Shown here one piece after another: positions 24,080 to 32,855 of a DNA stretch of 64,000 bases. The stretch comes from JBBREP01 sp963716525 (lineage in GTDB: Bacteria; Actinomycetota; Acidimicrobiia; IMCC26256; PALSA-610), in contig OY970315.1 in NCBI GenBank assembly GCA_963716525.1, positions 1,922,001 through 1,986,000 on the forward strand. The letters are read 5' to 3'. Under the pieces are notes generated by a model. The model was not told the DNA's origin. It searched no databases and was given only the letters and a program-made list of their open reading frames with translations. The first letter of the stretch is position 1. Each line of letters opens with the position of its first letter. The position numbers and the translations under genes were made by a program.

Positions 24080-25573
24080 TCAGTGCCCGCCGAGTGCGAG
24101 CAGGAAGCCGACGAGCGAGGTCGCGAACGACTGGGCTTCTTGTGGTGTGAGCGCGTACTGGTTCATGACGGTGACGAGCGGGGATTGGCCGCCGGCGATG
24201 TAGGTGGTGGTGACGCTGGTGGGGCCGCTCGTCACGTTCGGCGGGGTCACGGGTGAGGGCGCGGGGTGTGACAGGCCGAGTAGGTACGCCACGACGCCGA
24301 TGCTCTGGAGTTGCGCGCTGCTCGTCGAGGTGTTGAGGTATTTCGCGGTCTTCGCCAGTCGCGTCGCGTCGGTCGAGCTGTACTTCGTGGTGAAGGTGGC
24401 GGGTCCGGCGTTGGGTGTGAACGTGGCGGAGGCCGACGAGGCGAAGCTCGCTCCGAACGAGTTGTATGCGAGCACTTCCGCGGTGTTGGTCTGCCCATTC
24501 GTGAGCCCGCTGAGTGTGATCCGGCGCGCGCTGCCCGGCTCGCTGGCGGTCTTCACCGCCGGTACGGCGACGGCCCAGAACGACGTGAACGGCGCGCCGC
24601 CCTGCCCGTTTGGGTGGAACGCGATGGTCGCCCATCCATCGCCGGCGGTGACGCCGGTGATCGTCGGCGGGGACGGCGGCGCACCGATTGCGAGCACGAA
24701 GTTGCCGGTGGCAGTGCCGGTCGTCGACGAGAGATAGCCGTCGACGCCGATGGAGTACTCGATGCCGGCGAAACCGTTGAACGTGACCGCGCTCCCGCTC
24801 CCGTGGCTCGGGCACGCTCCAGCGCCGCCGTCGTCGTTGCTCGTGACGAGATGCAACGCGTGCACGTCGTTGCCGGTGTACACGGCCACCACCGTGTCGA
24901 AGTCGCTGTGACAGGTGTTCAGTGCGACGGGCCCCGACACGCCCGGCGTGTACGAGTACCACACGACGGCGCCGCCGCCGCGCGGTGGGTGCGGCTCGCC
25001 GGCCCAGTCATCAGCGGACACGTTCGTGCCGGCTGATGACACCGGGATCGGTCCGACGACCTGGCGGTGCTGCCAGAAGTCGTTCGCGATGTCGATCGCC
25101 ACGAAGAAGTGGCCGGTCGCACCGTTGAACCCGTCGACCGCGACGGCGTACGGCCGGTGCGCCTTGGCGTTGAACACCACCTTGCTCACGCGGTTGGAGC
25201 CCGTGGCGCAGCTGGGGTTGTCGTCGTTCGAGGCGATGGGAGTCAGCGTGCTCACGGTGGAGCCGGTGTACACGGCGAGCAGCGTGTCGAAGTCGGCGAG
25301 ACACGTGTCCACCGAGATGGGCGCGTCCACGGGCAGCTCGAACCGGTACCACAGCGACGCACCGCCCACCTTGCCGGCATGGTTCGGCTCACCCGCCTCC
25401 TTCGTGGCCCCAGCGTTCGAGGTGTAGCCGGAGGTGGGGCTGCCGAGTGTGAGTCCGATGGCGTTGACGAAGTCGTCGTTCGGCGGCCCGTCGGGCCCGG
25501 CGAAGGCCGCCGACGCCCCAGAACCGACCGCCACGGCGACGATCGCGACCGCGGTAATGCGTCGAAGCTGCAT
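24080..25573 (-). CDS. secreted protein with two PPC-like domains and a fibronectin III-like domain
   Basis: 497-aa exported protein. ATG 25573 starts a signal peptide (RRITAVAIVAVAVGSGASAAFA). Two similar beta-sandwich repeats follow, each with a WYRFELPV/WYSYTPGV strand, a DTCLADFDTLLAVYTG or NTCHSDFDTVVAVYTG strand and a SNDD turn, as in bacterial pre-peptidase C-terminal-like domains. Then comes an Ig/fibronectin III-like domain (PPTITGVTAGDGWATIAFHP) and a helical end. No enzyme domain is present, so it may be an adhesin or matrix protein. It ends four bases from the convergent lyase gene. An operator-like inverted repeat lies 33 bases upstream. Confidence 0.82.
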   Translation of the reverse strand: MQLRRITAVAIVAVAVGSGASAAFAGPDGPPNDDFVNAIGLTLGSPTSGYTSNAGATKEAGEPNHAGKVGGASLWYRFELPVDAPISVDTCLADFDTLLAVYTGSTVSTLTPIASNDDNPSCATGSNRVSKVVFNAKAHRPYAVAVDGFNGATGHFFVAIDIANDFWQHRQVVGPIPVSSAGTNVSADDWAGEPHPPRGGGAVVWYSYTPGVSGPVALNTCHSDFDTVVAVYTGNDVHALHLVTSNDDGGAGACPSHGSGSAVTFNGFAGIEYSIGVDGYLSSTTGTATGNFVLAIGAPPSPPTITGVTAGDGWATIAFHPNGQGGAPFTSFWAVAVPAVKTASEPGSARRITLSGLTNGQTNTAEVLAYNSFGASFASSASATFTPNAGPATFTTKYSSTDATRLAKTAKYLNTSTSSAQLQSIGVVAYLLGLSHPAPSPVTPPNVTSGPTSVTTTYIAGGQSPLVTVMNQYALTPQEAQSFATSLVGFLLALGGH

Positions 25574-25605
25574 CGGCCGATGGTCGCACGGTGCCTCGCC
25601 GAGCG

Positions 25606-25626
25606 AACGCGTAGTCACTACGCGTT
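25606..25626. promoter_or_regulatory. operator-like inverted repeat
   Basis: AACGCGTAG and CTACGCGTT pair around TCA, 33 bases upstream of the secreted-protein start and 135 bases upstream of the divergent AbiEi/DUF559 gene. The short arms and small spacer look more like a dimeric repressor site than a terminator. No regulator gene is adjacent, so the binding partner is unknown. Confidence 0.4.
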
Positions 25627-25655
25627 TCGCGCGCACTAGACCGTCCTGACCGCTC

Positions 25656-25690
25656 GCAGGGTTTCCGGCGCCAGGGCGCCGAAACCCTGC
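25656..25690. repeat. palindromic repeat B, copy 1
   Basis: Arms at 25656-25672 and 25675-25690 begin GCAGGGTTTC and pair except for one bulged C; the spacer is AG. Copy 2 at 26751-26793 is nearly identical, including the bulge. The two copies bracket the AbiEi/DUF559 gene. Confidence 0.85.
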
Positions 25691-25760
25691 ACACGCCCGC
25701 CCTCCGGCCGGCGCGGCCGCCCTCCCTCACAGACCGATCGATCGGGCTCGGAGGGACATC

Positions 25761-26748
25761 ATGGACAGGCGCGCGCAGATCGAGTGGGTTGCCGAGACGC
25801 AGGCGAGGCAGCGCGGGCTCATCGCGACGTGGCAGGCGAAGGAGCACGAGCTCGCGGAAGGGGTGCTGCGGCACGCGCTGCAGTCCGGGCGCATCCGTCG
25901 AGTGCGGCGAGGTGTGTACGCGTCGACCAGCGTGCCGCCCTCCTACGAGCAGGCGGTGCTCGCCGCCGTGCTCTCGGTGAGTGGCCCAGGGCTCCTCGTG
26001 GCTACCTCGCATCTTTGCGCCGCGCGGCTGTGCGGACTTCCGGCAGCCGGCGGGCCGCACCCCTTGATCGAGGTGACCACCTCGTGGGCGCGGTGTCCGG
26101 AGCCGGCGGGTGTACGACTCCACCGTTCCCGCCATCTCTCGGTCGACGACGTCACCGAGGTCGGGGGCGTCCCCGTGACCGTCGCGACACGCATCATCGT
26201 CGATCTCTCCATGCGTCTCGACCGTGCCGCGCTCGGCAAGTTGGCCGACGAGGCGCTCCGCCGGCGGATCACGTCGCTCGGCGCATTGCAACGGACGGCG
26301 CTCCGACTGCGCTCCGCGCCTGGCCGCAGCCAACACCGGGTGCTGGCCCTCGTGTTGGCGCGTACTGGTGAGGATGCGTCGGAAAGTGCACTCGAACACT
26401 TCGCGATTGACTCGCTCAAGCGCTTCGGGGTGCGACTCCCGACCCAGCAGCTTCCGATTCGCACGCGTGGCGGCCGCCGTCGCCGGATGGATCTCGCCTA
26501 CGAGCGTGAGAAGGTGGCGATCGAAGCACTTGGCTTCGAGTACCACGGGCTTCGCTCGCGCTTCGACGACGACGCCGTTCGCAACAACGAGCTCGTGCGC
26601 CGCGGGTTACACGCCGCTCTTCGTCACCGCTGCGATGACGGACTGGGAGATCGCGGCGCTCATTGCCGAGGCGATCGGTGACCCGGTACCACCCCGCCCC
26701 GGGCGCACACTGACGTTCTCGGCATGGAGCCGAAGCCGGCGCGCCTGA
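25761..26748 (+). pseudogene. AbiEi-like antitoxin domain/DUF559 endonuclease-like protein, frameshifted
   Basis: About 328 aa if repaired. The N-terminal winged-helix part (LRHALQSGRIRRVRRGVYAS) is that of the type IV AbiEi antitoxin family. The C-terminal part is DUF559/Vsr-like, with RMDLAYEREKVAIEALGFEY holding likely Asp and Glu of a PD-(D/E)xK site. The frame breaks at 26607: RRG continues in another frame as YTPLFVTAAMTDWEIAALIA to 26748, and one extra T explains it. ATG 25761 has CGGAGGG upstream. Proteins of this layout are common and scattered in actinobacteria and usually stand alone without a toxin gene, as here. Defence or DNA-repair roles are guesses. Confidence 0.8.
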
Positions 26749-26750
26749 CC

Positions 26751-26793
26751 GATTGCAGGGTTTCCGGCGCCAGAGCGCCGAAACCCTGCAATC
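26751..26793. repeat. palindromic repeat B, copy 2
   Basis: GATTGCAGGGTTTC...GAAACCCTGCAATC with the same inner sequence and bulged C as 25656-25690, and arms four bases longer. It lies between the convergent AbiEi/DUF559 and acyl-CoA dehydrogenase genes, so it could also terminate both. Confidence 0.85.
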
Positions 26794-26801
26794 GGAGTGG
26801 G

Positions 26802-28424
26802 TTACAGGGCGTTCTCGGCGAGGCGGCGGGCGATGACGCGCAGGCACAGCGTCTCGTCGGCGCCCTCGAAGATCGACAGGACGCGGGCGTCGACGAAGTA
26901 GCGCGACACGGGGAACTCCTCGGCGTAGCCCATCCCGCCGTGCAGTTGCATCGCCTCACGGGTGACCCACTCCGCGGCGCGGCACACGTAGGCCTTCACC
27001 ATCGACGCCTCGAGCGTGCCCTCGCCGCGCGCCATCTTGCGAGCGACCGCGTACGAGAACTGCCGGCCCGCCTGGATCAGCGCGGCCATGCGGGCGAGCT
27101 TCAGCTTCGAGAGCTGGTAGTCGAACACCGACTGCCCGAACACGCTGCGCTCGCGCGCGTAGGCCATCCCGGCCTCGAACGCCGCCTGCATCAGGCCGAC
27201 GGCCCGGGCCGCGGTCTGCAGCCGCCCGTTCTCGAACCCCGCCATCTGCAGGTAGAAGCCGCGCCCCAACCCGCCCTCCTCGCCCACGAGGTTCTCGGCC
27301 GGCACGAACCAGTTGTCGAACGCCACCTCGTAGGAGTGCATGCCGCGGTAGCCGAGCGTGTCGATGGCCCGCCCCTCCATCTTCCCGCCCCGCTCGCCCG
27401 CGAACTCGAAGTGATGCCCCTCGGCCGGTGGCTTCTCCACGAGCAGCACCGAGAGGCCGCGGTGGCCCTTCGAGCGGTCGGGATCGGTGCGGGCGAGCAC
27501 GAGCAGGACGGTGGCGCGCCCCGCGAACGTCGCCCACGTCTTCACGCCGTTCAGCACGTAGCCGCCGTCGACGGCGGTGGCGGCCACCTTCACGCCGGCG
27601 ACGTCGGACCCGTAGTCGGGCTCGGTGACCATGATGCCGGCGAGCAGCTCGCCCGACGCGACGCGCGGCAACCACTTCTGCTTCTGTTCCTCGGTGCCGC
27701 CGGCCACCACGGCGCGGGTGAGGATCTCGGGCCGCGTGATCAGCGAGCCGCCGATGCCGAGCGACGCACGCGAGAGCTCCTCGGTGGACACGACCATGCC
27801 CATGTAGTCGCTCTCGCCCCCGGTGGCGAAGCCGCCGTACTCCTCGGGCACGCTCAACCCGAACCCGCCGATCTCGGCGAGGCCGCTGATGATCGACTCG
27901 GGCACGTCGGCGTTGGCGCGGTGCACGTGCTCGGCGTGCGGCCGCACCTGCTCCTCGCCGAAGCGGCGGAACGTGTCGGCCACCAGCGTGAACTCGTCGT
28001 CGAGATGGTTCGGACCGGTGCCGACCTGCGCGCAGCGGTCGCCGAGCGCGGCGAGGAACGACGGCGCGCGGTGCTGCTCCACGAACGGGAGCGCGGGAGC
28101 GAGCGCGTCGATACCGCTGCCCCAGGCCTCCGACCGCCCGAGCACGCGCGTGGCGAGGTCCCAGATCGCGTCGGCGACGTAGGCCCGTGCGAGCATCGAC
28201 TCGACCTCGCCGAGGCGCCCGTAGTCGAGCATCACCCGCGAGCCTTCGACCGCGGCGGCGCCGTGCGCGAGGTCGTACGCGAGCACCTGGTGCTCGTCGA
28301 GCTTGGCCACCGACAGCTTGTCGCCGTCGCGGGACTGCTCGGCGAGTCGGGCTGCAGCGCGGTCGACGACCGCGGCCGCGTGCTCCACCGCGCCCGCGGC
28401 GGCGTCGAGTGATTCATCCGGCAT
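26802..28424 (-). CDS. acyl-CoA dehydrogenase (long form, 540 aa)
   Basis: FAD enzyme that would desaturate an acyl-CoA at the alpha-beta position. It has a roughly 150-residue N-terminal helical extension before the standard fold. The standard fold shows FGLSVPEEYGGFATG, MVTEPDYGSDVAGVKV (FAD/CoA loop), WATFAGRATVLLVLARTDPD, FENGRLQTAARAVGLMQ and LHGGMGYAEEFPVSRYFVDA, ending FEGADETLCLRV with Glu at the catalytic-base position. Length is well above the usual 380-400 aa, as in some ACAD-like proteins of actinobacteria. The frame is open far upstream (to 29639), but ATG 28424 is the sensible start since the DUF459 gene lies there in another frame. Confidence 0.9.
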   Translation of the reverse strand: MPDESLDAAAGAVEHAAAVVDRAAARLAEQSRDGDKLSVAKLDEHQVLAYDLAHGAAAVEGSRVMLDYGRLGEVESMLARAYVADAIWDLATRVLGRSEAWGSGIDALAPALPFVEQHRAPSFLAALGDRCAQVGTGPNHLDDEFTLVADTFRRFGEEQVRPHAEHVHRANADVPESIISGLAEIGGFGLSVPEEYGGFATGGESDYMGMVVSTEELSRASLGIGGSLITRPEILTRAVVAGGTEEQKQKWLPRVASGELLAGIMVTEPDYGSDVAGVKVAATAVDGGYVLNGVKTWATFAGRATVLLVLARTDPDRSKGHRGLSVLLVEKPPAEGHHFEFAGERGGKMEGRAIDTLGYRGMHSYEVAFDNWFVPAENLVGEEGGLGRGFYLQMAGFENGRLQTAARAVGLMQAAFEAGMAYARERSVFGQSVFDYQLSKLKLARMAALIQAGRQFSYAVARKMARGEGTLEASMVKAYVCRAAEWVTREAMQLHGGMGYAEEFPVSRYFVDARVLSIFEGADETLCLRVIARRLAENAL

Positions 28425-28456
28425 GGGGCGAGAGCCTACGAAGGCCCGGTCGCGAA

Positions 28457-29599
28457 CTACGTGCTCGGCGGGGAGCTCGCGACGGTGGTGTTGTGCGGTG
28501 CGGTGCTCGGCGGCGTGGACGCGGTGGTGTGCGGCGTGCTCGACGGGGTGCTGGGCCCGCTGCCGGCGGTTGTGGGTGCCACGCTCGGCGGCGAGGTGGA
28601 GGGTGAGGCGGTCACGGGCGGGGCGGTGGTGGGGTAGTAGCGCGGGCGGTACGACGGGCGGTAGCCGGGCACCGAGCCGCCACCCGTTTCGATCGTGACC
28701 GTCAGCGCCGCGCCCGACGCCTGCTTGGTGATCTGCCACTGCCGGTCGAGCAGCTGGGCGACGTTGTACGCAATCCACTCGGCGCCGCTGTTCGTGAAAT
28801 GCACACCGTCGCCGATGCGCACCAGCACGTTCGTGGCGTGCAGCGCCGGCAGGTCGAGGTGCGACGAGTAACCGCCGCCGGGACCCGAGAACATCGAGTA
28901 CGCGTCCACGTACACCACGTGCGGATGGTGCTTGGCCTCGTCGGCCATGAGCGCGCCGAGCGCCTTCGCGCCGCGATCGAGCGAGCTCGCCCCCATGGTG
29001 GGCGGCCCCACCCAGTACACGGTGCGCCGGTGGTCGGTCCCGCCGAGCAGGTCCATCATCTCGGACACCTTGGCGCGGTATCCCGGCTCCCACGCCGCAG
29101 TGTCGCTCCCCACGATCGACGCGTCGTTCGCGCCGATCATGAACACGACGACTTCGGGTGAATACGTGGCCATCTGTTGCGGTGCTCGTCGCGGCCAGTT
29201 GCGCAGGCCGTTGTCGTGCAGGCCCGAACCGACCTTGAAGTCGACGACGCTCTTCACCACACCCGTGGTGGCGAGCTCGTTGGCGAGCGACGGGCCCAGC
29301 TCGCCGGCGAGCGAGTCGCCGCCCACCCACAGCCGCAACGGTGCGTCGTGCGAGATGGCGCGGGGTGGCTTGTGACCGGCGAGCTTGGCCGCGGTGTCGG
29401 GGACCGCCGAACCGGTCGTGGTGCTGCGCGCCGCGACCGCGGCCTGCGAGTCGGAGTCGCCGCCGCGATGACGCCAGGCGCCGACCCCGAGGACCGTGCC
29501 GACGACCACGACCACCGCGATCGACGCACCGATGCCCTGGCGCCGCCGGCGCCGGGCACGCTCCAGACGGGCGCGGCGATGCGTATCCGGCTCGCTCAT
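28457..29599 (-). CDS. DUF459-family SGNH hydrolase, membrane-anchored
   Basis: 380-aa protein with a basic N-terminus, one transmembrane helix (IGASIAVVVVVGTVLGVGA) and an extracytoplasmic SGNH domain. LWVGGDSLAGELG is block I with the Ser, VVFMIGANDAS is block III with the Asn, and IGDGVHFTNSGAEWIA is block V with Asp and His. The C-terminal 80 residues are Pro/Ser/Thr-rich and probably a wall-spanning spacer. DUF459 proteins are thought to be periplasmic acyl-esterases acting on envelope polymers, though this one is untested. It is followed by the acyl-CoA dehydrogenase on the same strand. Confidence 0.87.
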   Translation of the reverse strand: MSEPDTHRRARLERARRRRRQGIGASIAVVVVVGTVLGVGAWRHRGGDSDSQAAVAARSTTTGSAVPDTAAKLAGHKPPRAISHDAPLRLWVGGDSLAGELGPSLANELATTGVVKSVVDFKVGSGLHDNGLRNWPRRAPQQMATYSPEVVVFMIGANDASIVGSDTAAWEPGYRAKVSEMMDLLGGTDHRRTVYWVGPPTMGASSLDRGAKALGALMADEAKHHPHVVYVDAYSMFSGPGGGYSSHLDLPALHATNVLVRIGDGVHFTNSGAEWIAYNVAQLLDRQWQITKQASGAALTVTIETGGGSVPGYRPSYRPRYYPTTAPPVTASPSTSPPSVAPTTAGSGPSTPSSTPHTTASTPPSTAPHNTTVASSPPST

Positions 29600-29699
29600 G
29601 ACCCGTCGATCGTAGGAGAGCGGTCCCGTGACGCTGCACGCGGGCCGCTCAGCGGCTCAGCGTGCGGTCAGCCTCCCGAGCATTCGCGAAGGCTCGACC

Positions 29700-31565
29700 T
29701 CAACTCGAGATCGCGAGTTGCGTGCGGGTGAGCTCGGCGTAGGCGCCGTCGAGCGCGAGCAGCTCCCGGTGCGTGCCCTGCTCGACGATCCGGCCTCCCT
29801 CGACCACCACGATCTGGTCGGCGTCGATCACCGTCGAGAGGCGGTGCGCGATCACCACCGCGGTGCGATCGTGGAGGGCGACGTCGAGCGCGCGCTGGAT
29901 CGCAGCCTCCGACTCCGAGTCGAGGTGTGACGTCGCCTCGTCGAGGATCACGATCGCGGGGTCCTTCAGCAGCACGCGGGCGATCGCCACGCGCTGCTTC
30001 TCGCCGCCGGACAGCCGGTAGCCGCGCTCGCCGACCATCGTGGCAAGCCCTTCGGGCAGCGACGCGACGAGATCGTCGATCTGGGCGCCTCGCAGCGCAT
30101 CCCAGATCTGGTCGTCGGTGACTCCCGGCGCGCCGTAGGTGAGGTTGGCGCGGATCGTGTCGTGGAACATGTGCGGGTCCTGGGCCACGAGGCCGATCGC
30201 GCCGTGCAGTGACTCCAGCGTGAGCTCGCGCACGTCGTGGCCGTCGACGCGCACCGCGCCCTCGTTCACCTCGTGGATCCGGGCGATCGCCATCGCGATC
30301 GTGGTCTTGCCCGCGCCCGACGGTCCGACGAGCGCGAGCGTCTGACCGGGCTCCGCGCGCAGCGACACGTCGCGCAGGATCCAATCGGATTCGCCGCGGT
30401 CGCCCCCTACCCCGACCGTCTCGAGCGACTCCAGCGACACCGTCGCGGCAGGCGGATGACGGAACCACACGTGGTCGAGCTCGATGCGGCCTTTGGCATC
30501 GACGAGATCGACCGCGCCGGGGCGGTCGGCGATCGCGGGCGGGAAGTCGAGCACCTCGAACACCCGCTCGAAGGCCACGACGGCGGTGAGCACGTCGACG
30601 CGCGTGTTCGTGAGCTGCATGAGCGGTTGGTAGATCTGGCTGAGATAGAGCACGAACGCCGCCACGGTGCCGGCGCTGATCGTGCCGCTGATGGCGAGGT
30701 TCCCGCCCACGAGATACACGATTGCCGTGCCGACCGCGGCGACCATGCTGAGCACCACGAACAGCACCCGTGAGTACATCGCCGACCGCACGCCCAGGTC
30801 GCGTACCTCGCCGGCCCGATCCGCGAAGGTGTCCCGTTCCACGTCGTGGCGCCCGAAGAGCTTCACGAGCAGTGCGCCGGCCACGTTGAAGCGCTCGGCG
30901 GTCATCGTGTTCATCTCGGCGTTCGTCTGCATCTGCTCGCGGGTGATGCGCTGCAGCGGTGGCCCGATGCGCCGGGCCGGGTACACGAACAGCGGGAGCA
31001 CGATGAGCGTCAGGACCGTGAGACGCCATTCGAGCGCGAACATCACGGAGAGCGCCACGGCGAGACCGATGATGTTCGACACGACCGTCCCGAGCGTGTT
31101 CGTGACGGCCTGTTGCGCGCCGATCACGTCGCTGTTCAGGCGCGACTGCAGTGAGCCGGTCTGGGTGCGCGTGAAGAACGCGATCGGAAAGCGCTGCACG
31201 TGGTCGAAGAGCTTGACGCGCAGGTCGTAGATGAGGCCTTCGCCGATGCGCGACGAGAGCCAGCGTTGGAGCAGCGAGAGCGCGGCATCCGCGAGCGCGA
31301 GGCCCACGGCGGCGAGCGCGATCGTGGTGACGAGGCCACGATCGTGGTGGTGCGGCGGGAGCGCATGGTCGAGCAGCCCACGAAGCAGCAGCGGCGGCAC
31401 CGCGGTGACCCCGGCGTCCACGACGACCACCAGCACGAACCAGAGCACGAGCGTGCGGTACGGCCGTACGAACGTCGTCACGCGGCGGAGCACGTGGCGC
31501 TCGAGGTGCTTGCCACTGAGCGCGCCCCGGTCGCGCCGGAAGCCGACCGAGGTCATGTGATCCAT
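29700..31565 (-). CDS. ABC exporter, fused membrane and ATPase domains
   Basis: 621-aa half-transporter of the MsbA/LmrA type, probably a homodimer. Six membrane helices occupy about 30-330, then the ATPase: Walker A VGPSGAGKTT, Q-loop GLVAQDPHMFHDT, signature YRLSGGEKQRVA, Walker B IVILDEATSHLD and switch AHRLST. All catalytic residues are canonical. The start ATG 31565 (MDHMTSVG) is uncertain; the next ATG, nine bases on, fits equally well. The frame is open to 32660 as a shadow of the divergent acyl-CoA dehydrogenase gene. Cargo could be a lipid or drug. Confidence 0.92.
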   Translation of the reverse strand: MDHMTSVGFRRDRGALSGKHLERHVLRRVTTFVRPYRTLVLWFVLVVVVDAGVTAVPPLLLRGLLDHALPPHHHDRGLVTTIALAAVGLALADAALSLLQRWLSSRIGEGLIYDLRVKLFDHVQRFPIAFFTRTQTGSLQSRLNSDVIGAQQAVTNTLGTVVSNIIGLAVALSVMFALEWRLTVLTLIVLPLFVYPARRIGPPLQRITREQMQTNAEMNTMTAERFNVAGALLVKLFGRHDVERDTFADRAGEVRDLGVRSAMYSRVLFVVLSMVAAVGTAIVYLVGGNLAISGTISAGTVAAFVLYLSQIYQPLMQLTNTRVDVLTAVVAFERVFEVLDFPPAIADRPGAVDLVDAKGRIELDHVWFRHPPAATVSLESLETVGVGGDRGESDWILRDVSLRAEPGQTLALVGPSGAGKTTIAMAIARIHEVNEGAVRVDGHDVRELTLESLHGAIGLVAQDPHMFHDTIRANLTYGAPGVTDDQIWDALRGAQIDDLVASLPEGLATMVGERGYRLSGGEKQRVAIARVLLKDPAIVILDEATSHLDSESEAAIQRALDVALHDRTAVVIAHRLSTVIDADQIVVVEGGRIVEQGTHRELLALDGAYAELTRTQLAISS

Positions 31566-31634
31566 CACGGAGGCGAGGCTACCGACGACCCGGAAATCGG
31601 CGTGCGAGCGGGGACCGGCGCGAGACTCCGGTGC

Positions 31635-32804
31635 ATGAGCACCTCGATGTTGTCGTCGACGACCGATCCCGAGATCCGGCGCGAGGTCGTCGACACGGTC
31701 AAGCGGTTCGTGGCGCGCGAGGTCATACCGGTCGCCACGGAGATGGAGCGCGCCGACACCTATCCGGCCGCGATCGTCGAGCAGATGAAGGAGCTCGGCC
31801 TCTTCGGCCTGGTGATCCCGGAGGAGTACGGCGGGCTCGGGCTCGACCTCCTCACCTACATCGGCGTGATCGAGGAGCTCGCCTACGGGTGGATGTCGCT
31901 CTCGGGCATCGTCAACACGCACACGATCGCCACGATCATCATCGAGATGCACGGCACCGAGGAGCAGCGCCGGCGCTGGCTCCCGCAGCTCGCCACCGGC
32001 GCGCCGCGCGGCTGCCTGTCGCTCTCGGAGGCCGACGCGGGCAGCGACACGCGCAACCTGTCGTGCCGCGCCGTGCGCGACGGCGACGAGTACGTGATCG
32101 ACGGCACGAAGATGTGGGTCACGAACGGCGAACGGGCCGGCATCGTCGCGCTCGCGGCCCGCACCGACGACGGCATCTCGTGCTTCATCGTGGAGAAGGA
32201 ACCGGGCGCGGAGTTCGGCGGCATCCGCGTGAGCCGCAACATCGACAAGCTCGGCTACAAGGGCATCGAGACCGTCGAGATGACGTATACGGGTCACCGC
32301 ATCCCGGCCGACTCGCTGATCGGCGACTCGGGCCGGGGCCTCGGCTACATCCTGTCGGCGCTCGAGATCGGCCGCATCAACATCGCGGCCCGGGCCGTGG
32401 GCGTCGCCCGCGCCGCGTTCGACGCCGCGATCGCGTACGCGCGCGACCGCCGGACGATGGGCAAGCCGATCGCGGAGCACCAGGCGATCCAGATGAAGCT
32501 CGCCGACATGGCCACGAACATCGAGGCGGCGCGCCTGCTCACCGTCAGCGCGGCCGAGCGCCGGGCCGCGGGGGCTCGCGCCGACGTGGAGGCCGGGATG
32601 GCCAAGCTGTTCGCGAGCGAGACTGCGCTCACGTGTGCCACCGAGGCGATGCGCATCCATGGCGGCGTCGGCTACTCGGCCGAGCTCCCGGTGGAGCGCT
32701 ACTACCGCGATGCGCCGCTCATGCTCATCGGCGAGGGCACGAACGAGATCCAGCGCCTCGTGATCGCACGCGGCTTGCTGTCGAGAATCCCCGAAGGTTC
32801 CTGA
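31635..32804 (+). CDS. acyl-CoA dehydrogenase
   Basis: 389-aa enzyme of standard length. PEEYGGLGLDLLTYIGVIEE, CLSLSEADAGSDTRNL, KMWVTNGERAGIVALAA, YKGIETVEMTY, RRTMGKPIAEHQAIQMKLAD and RIHGGVGYSAELPVERYYRD are all in place. IGEGTNEIQRLVIARGL has the catalytic Glu before Gly-Thr. It is close to the short-branched/isovaleryl type, but the substrate is not certain. ATG 31635 is the first good start 69 bases from the divergent ABC exporter. A lipoprotein and MaoC gene follow on the same strand. Confidence 0.93.
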   Translation: MSTSMLSSTTDPEIRREVVDTVKRFVAREVIPVATEMERADTYPAAIVEQMKELGLFGLVIPEEYGGLGLDLLTYIGVIEELAYGWMSLSGIVNTHTIATIIIEMHGTEEQRRRWLPQLATGAPRGCLSLSEADAGSDTRNLSCRAVRDGDEYVIDGTKMWVTNGERAGIVALAARTDDGISCFIVEKEPGAEFGGIRVSRNIDKLGYKGIETVEMTYTGHRIPADSLIGDSGRGLGYILSALEIGRINIAARAVGVARAAFDAAIAYARDRRTMGKPIAEHQAIQMKLADMATNIEAARLLTVSAAERRAAGARADVEAGMAKLFASETALTCATEAMRIHGGVGYSAELPVERYYRDAPLMLIGEGTNEIQRLVIARGLLSRIPEGS

Positions 32805-32855
32805 TCCAGGCGCGAGGATGGGCCCCGTTCAGGGAATCGACGGGGGTACTGCGAC

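Noticed and set aside
26802..29639. 945-codon frame that would fuse the acyl-CoA dehydrogenase to upstream sequence
   Set aside because: The upstream part is out of frame with the recognisable DUF459 hydrolase and is Arg/His/Gly-rich; the ATG at 28424 starts the real protein.
29700..32660. 986-codon frame that would extend the ABC exporter over the divergent acyl-CoA dehydrogenase
   Set aside because: The extension reads through the complement of a clear plus-strand gene; the exporter N-terminus begins near 31565.
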